From Actinomycetota bacterium (GTDB lineage Bacteria > Actinomycetota > Aquicultoria > Aquicultorales > Aquicultoraceae): a DNA stretch of 64,000 nucleotides. Positions 61,980 through 64,000 of this stretch are shown piece by piece. The position numbers were made by a program, and so were the translations under genes. Below the pieces are notes generated by a model that had not been told where the DNA came from, searched no databases, and saw only the letters and a list, made by a program, of their open reading frames with translations. The DNA lies in NCBI GenBank assembly GCA_018333515.1, contig JAGXSZ010000006.1, positions 1 through 64,000 on the forward strand. Reading direction: 5' to 3'. The stretch's first letter is position 1. The number at the start of each line of letters is the position of its first letter.

Positions 61980-63371
61980 CTATCTGACCATTTGGTTTAT
62001 CAATACGTCGAGCATCTCGTCATAGATATTGACCAGGCGCGCGGCCGCTTGATAGGCGCGCTGAAACTTAATCATATTGGTCGCCTCTTCATCCAACGAG
62101 ACCCCGGTCACCGATTGCCGGTGGTTCTCTATCAGTTCAAAATAGAGTTTGCCGTTCGCCAGCATTCTGGTAGCTTGCTGAGACTCGACGCCAAGATTAG
62201 TTACGATGGACCGATAGTAGTCGTCCATGGTAACGGTGTTGCCGCTCATGGTAAACGCATCCTTTATGCGCGCAATCGCCAGCGCATTCGCGTTGTCCCC
62301 TACCGCGCCGCTGAGTGACGCGCCGATTCGCCTCGGGTCGGACATGTCCGCGCTTATGGCTATATTCGCGGCGCCGGTTCCCGCAAAGAAATTCCGTCCC
62401 GCCAAACCATCGAGGCCGATTCCGACGAAATGGACTGAATTGACCCTATCGATAAGCGCCGCGGCAAGCGTATCGAGCTTACCCTTGTAAGCCGGCACCG
62501 TCGCGTCGCGCATCGTGGTCAAACCCTTTAGCTCACCGCCGTAAATCGTGGCATTAAGACCGGAGGCCTTCCACCTCACGTCGTAGTAGCCGTTGTTCAA
62601 CGGATTGGCCGTCGTCTCGAGTTCGGTATGGTTGTATTCCGAGACCAGTTGGGCGCCGTTTATATATACGACAAGTGTGCCGGTATCCATTTCGCGGAGT
62701 TGAACATCGACCATCTTGGACAATTTGTCGACCAGTAGATCTCTTTCGTCGAGCAAATCGTTCGGCTCGGCGCCGTAGGTCTTGACCCTGAGCACATCCC
62801 GGTTTATCTCCGATATTCGGCGTGCTATCGTATTTATCTCGCTCACTTTGACCGCGACTTGCTCGTTGAGGTTGGCCTGGACTCTGGTGAGCTTCCCGTC
62901 CAGTTGGTTGAAGACCGTTGCGACCATGCGCCCGGTTTCGATTACCGACGTCCGCATCGACAAGCTCTCGGGGTTTTTGCTCAACTGCTGCCAGGAATTC
63001 CAGAGTTCACCCATGGCCTTGTGTAATCCGCCGTCCGAGGGCTCATTTAATATAGTCTCGATTTGCTGCAAAGTGCTTTGGGTCGTCTCCCAACCACCGA
63101 GCGACTGGTTCTCACGCCGTATCTGACCGTCGTAGAAGCTATCACGTACCCGTTGTATGGAGTGAACCTCGACACCTGTCCCGAGCTGCCCTTGAATTAG
63201 CGGTCTGTTCCACGAAGGAGCTGGGAATGAGGGTGTCGTCCCCTGGATGACCCTCTGCCTCGAATACCCGGGCGTGTTTGCGTTAGCTATGTTGTGCGAT
63301 GTGACGTCCATAGCGTATTGGCTCGTCTGCAGCGCTTTTCGCGCTATATTTATACCAAAGAACCCATTCAT
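61980..63371 (-). CDS. flgK: Flagellar hook-associated protein 1 (FlgK)
   Basis: First hook-filament junction protein. The 463 residues show FFGINIARKALQTSQYAMDV, SHNIANANTPGYSRQRV, and the C-terminal motif GVSLDEEATNMIKFQRAYQA. 13 bp after flgN. Confidence 0.97.
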   Translation of the reverse strand: MNGFFGINIARKALQTSQYAMDVTSHNIANANTPGYSRQRVIQGTTPSFPAPSWNRPLIQGQLGTGVEVHSIQRVRDSFYDGQIRRENQSLGGWETTQSTLQQIETILNEPSDGGLHKAMGELWNSWQQLSKNPESLSMRTSVIETGRMVATVFNQLDGKLTRVQANLNEQVAVKVSEINTIARRISEINRDVLRVKTYGAEPNDLLDERDLLVDKLSKMVDVQLREMDTGTLVVYINGAQLVSEYNHTELETTANPLNNGYYDVRWKASGLNATIYGGELKGLTTMRDATVPAYKGKLDTLAAALIDRVNSVHFVGIGLDGLAGRNFFAGTGAANIAISADMSDPRRIGASLSGAVGDNANALAIARIKDAFTMSGNTVTMDDYYRSIVTNLGVESQQATRMLANGKLYFELIENHRQSVTGVSLDEEATNMIKFQRAYQAAARLVNIYDEMLDVLINQMVR

Positions 63372-63384
63372 CTAAGACACCCTT

Positions 63385-63882
63385 TTATGCTCTTCCGTCG
63401 AACAAACGCGGTTTCGAATTACGTGCGACTGATTTTTCAGCGTAGCAAAAGCTCTCATCATCGGAGATAAGCGTGCCGAGCAGGAAATCGATGTAACCGA
63501 TGCTTCTCTGCGCCAACTCGGCATTGGTCCTGTTGGCTTCACTGAGAGCTTCGATAACTTCGAGGATCTCGTCCCTAAGCCGGGCGGCCTCGGCGGCCAT
63601 CGTGCCGCTCAAGCTATCCATAACCGAAGAGAGCGTTTGGGGTGGTTGGGACGGAGTCTGGTTAAGCCCCGCCGATATCAGGGCTAGGCGCTCGCGCTCG
63701 AGTTCGCGCACGGTTTCGATCAACCGCTCTGTCGCCCTGATGACTTCCATCAGTCCCTCCGCATCTCGTTCTAGGATGAATCTCTCTTCTCTTTCCGCCA
63801 GTTCAAGCAAGTCCCGGTACGATTCTCTCTCGCATCTTAATACATCGACTAGAGCAACATCATCGATCTTCAATTTTCTCAC
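63385..63882 (-). CDS. flgN: FlgN-type flagellar export chaperone
   Basis: Chaperone for FlgK and FlgL. The 165 residues are mostly helical (DVLRCERESYRDLLELAERE, then FILERDAEGLMEVIRATERL), the FlgN pattern. Start GTG 63882. It lies 12 bp after the flgM stop and before its clients. Confidence 0.88.
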   Translation of the reverse strand: MRKLKIDDVALVDVLRCERESYRDLLELAEREERFILERDAEGLMEVIRATERLIETVRELERERLALISAGLNQTPSQPPQTLSSVMDSLSGTMAAEAARLRDEILEVIEALSEANRTNAELAQRSIGYIDFLLGTLISDDESFCYAEKSVARNSKPRLFDGRA

Positions 63883-63894
63883 CCTTGGTATAGT

Positions 63895-64000
63895 CTAGAC
63901 CATCTTATCGACAATCATTCGATGGACTATCTTGTCTGCCACTTCTTTGCTGGTTACTTCGTAATCACCAGACTTGATTTTGGTTTTTACCTCATCAACC
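63895..64000 (-). CDS. flgM: Anti-sigma-28 factor FlgM (C-terminal end only)
   Basis: The last 34 codons before a TAG at 63895 read VDEVKTKIKSGDYEVTSKEV and continue ADKIVHRMIVDKMV, the typical FlgM C-terminus that binds sigma-28. The start is beyond the right edge. Position just ahead of flgN-flgK-flgL supports the call. Confidence 0.75.
   Translation of the reverse strand, partial: VDEVKTKIKSGDYEVTSKEVADKIVHRMIVDKMV

Overview
This 64 kb window is a gene-dense piece of bacterial chromosome in which every recognisable gene except one (3916-4311) lies on the minus strand. The gene set fits an anaerobic or facultative, flagellated, single-membrane lineage near the Clostridia / deep Actinomycetota divide. 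Supporting signs are DisA, RadA and ClpC together, DivIVA-free Gram-positive style flagellar genes (FliW-CsrA, MotE, FlbD, FliY with a CheC-like part), type III pantothenate kinase, many TTG and GTG starts with strong Shine-Dalgarno (SD) sequences, Thr-rich surface linkers, one lipoprotein, and no outer-membrane or LPS gene. The taxonomic placement is inference.

Layout in the direction of transcription (high to low coordinates). From 64.0 to 35.6 kb there is one large flagellar region: flgM (3' end only), flgN, flgK, flgL, fliW, csrA, flagellin, flaG, fliD, fliS, two genes for probable flagellar glycosylation, a small unknown gene, an excisionase-type DNA-binding protein, then flgB, flgC, fliE to fliJ, a 60-residue unknown gene, motE, fliK, flgD, a TIGR02530-type gene, flgE, flbD, motA, motB, fliL, fliM and fliY. 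The membrane export-gate genes (fliOPQR, flhBA) and the chemotaxis genes are not in the window. Hairpins after fliC, fliS and flgE, and a sigma-28-like promoter before flbD, cut the region into several transcription units.

From 35.6 to 30.4 kb is an accessory stretch with short genes (a 38-residue membrane peptide and a nine-cysteine protein, each with dyad symmetry in its promoter region), a NarL-type two-component system and an orphan branched-chain-amino-acid-type binding lipoprotein. From 30.4 to 15 kb is a housekeeping run: tilS, hpt, ftsH, then folE-folP-folK, nadA-nadB-nadC, dedA, birA, bioY (with a BirA box), a nitroreductase, coaX and an HtrA protease. From 14.7 to 12.1 kb is a three-gene operon: a DNA-binding regulator, an uncharacterised protein often labelled 'quinate 5-dehydrogenase', and a protein strongly resembling cyanobacterial acyl-ACP reductase. 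This operon, with a double palindromic operator in front, is the most interesting candidate for an undescribed system. From 12 kb to the left end are greA-lysS, clpC-radA, disA, and a PIN-TRAM gene followed by ispD, ispF and gltX (cut by the window edge). The only plus-strand gene, a small MazG-like protein with cysteine pairs, faces disA.

Gene ends are mostly tight or overlapping, so translational coupling is probably common. Starts were chosen by SD spacing where several were possible. I saw no tRNA, rRNA, CRISPR array, insertion sequence, prophage or replication origin.
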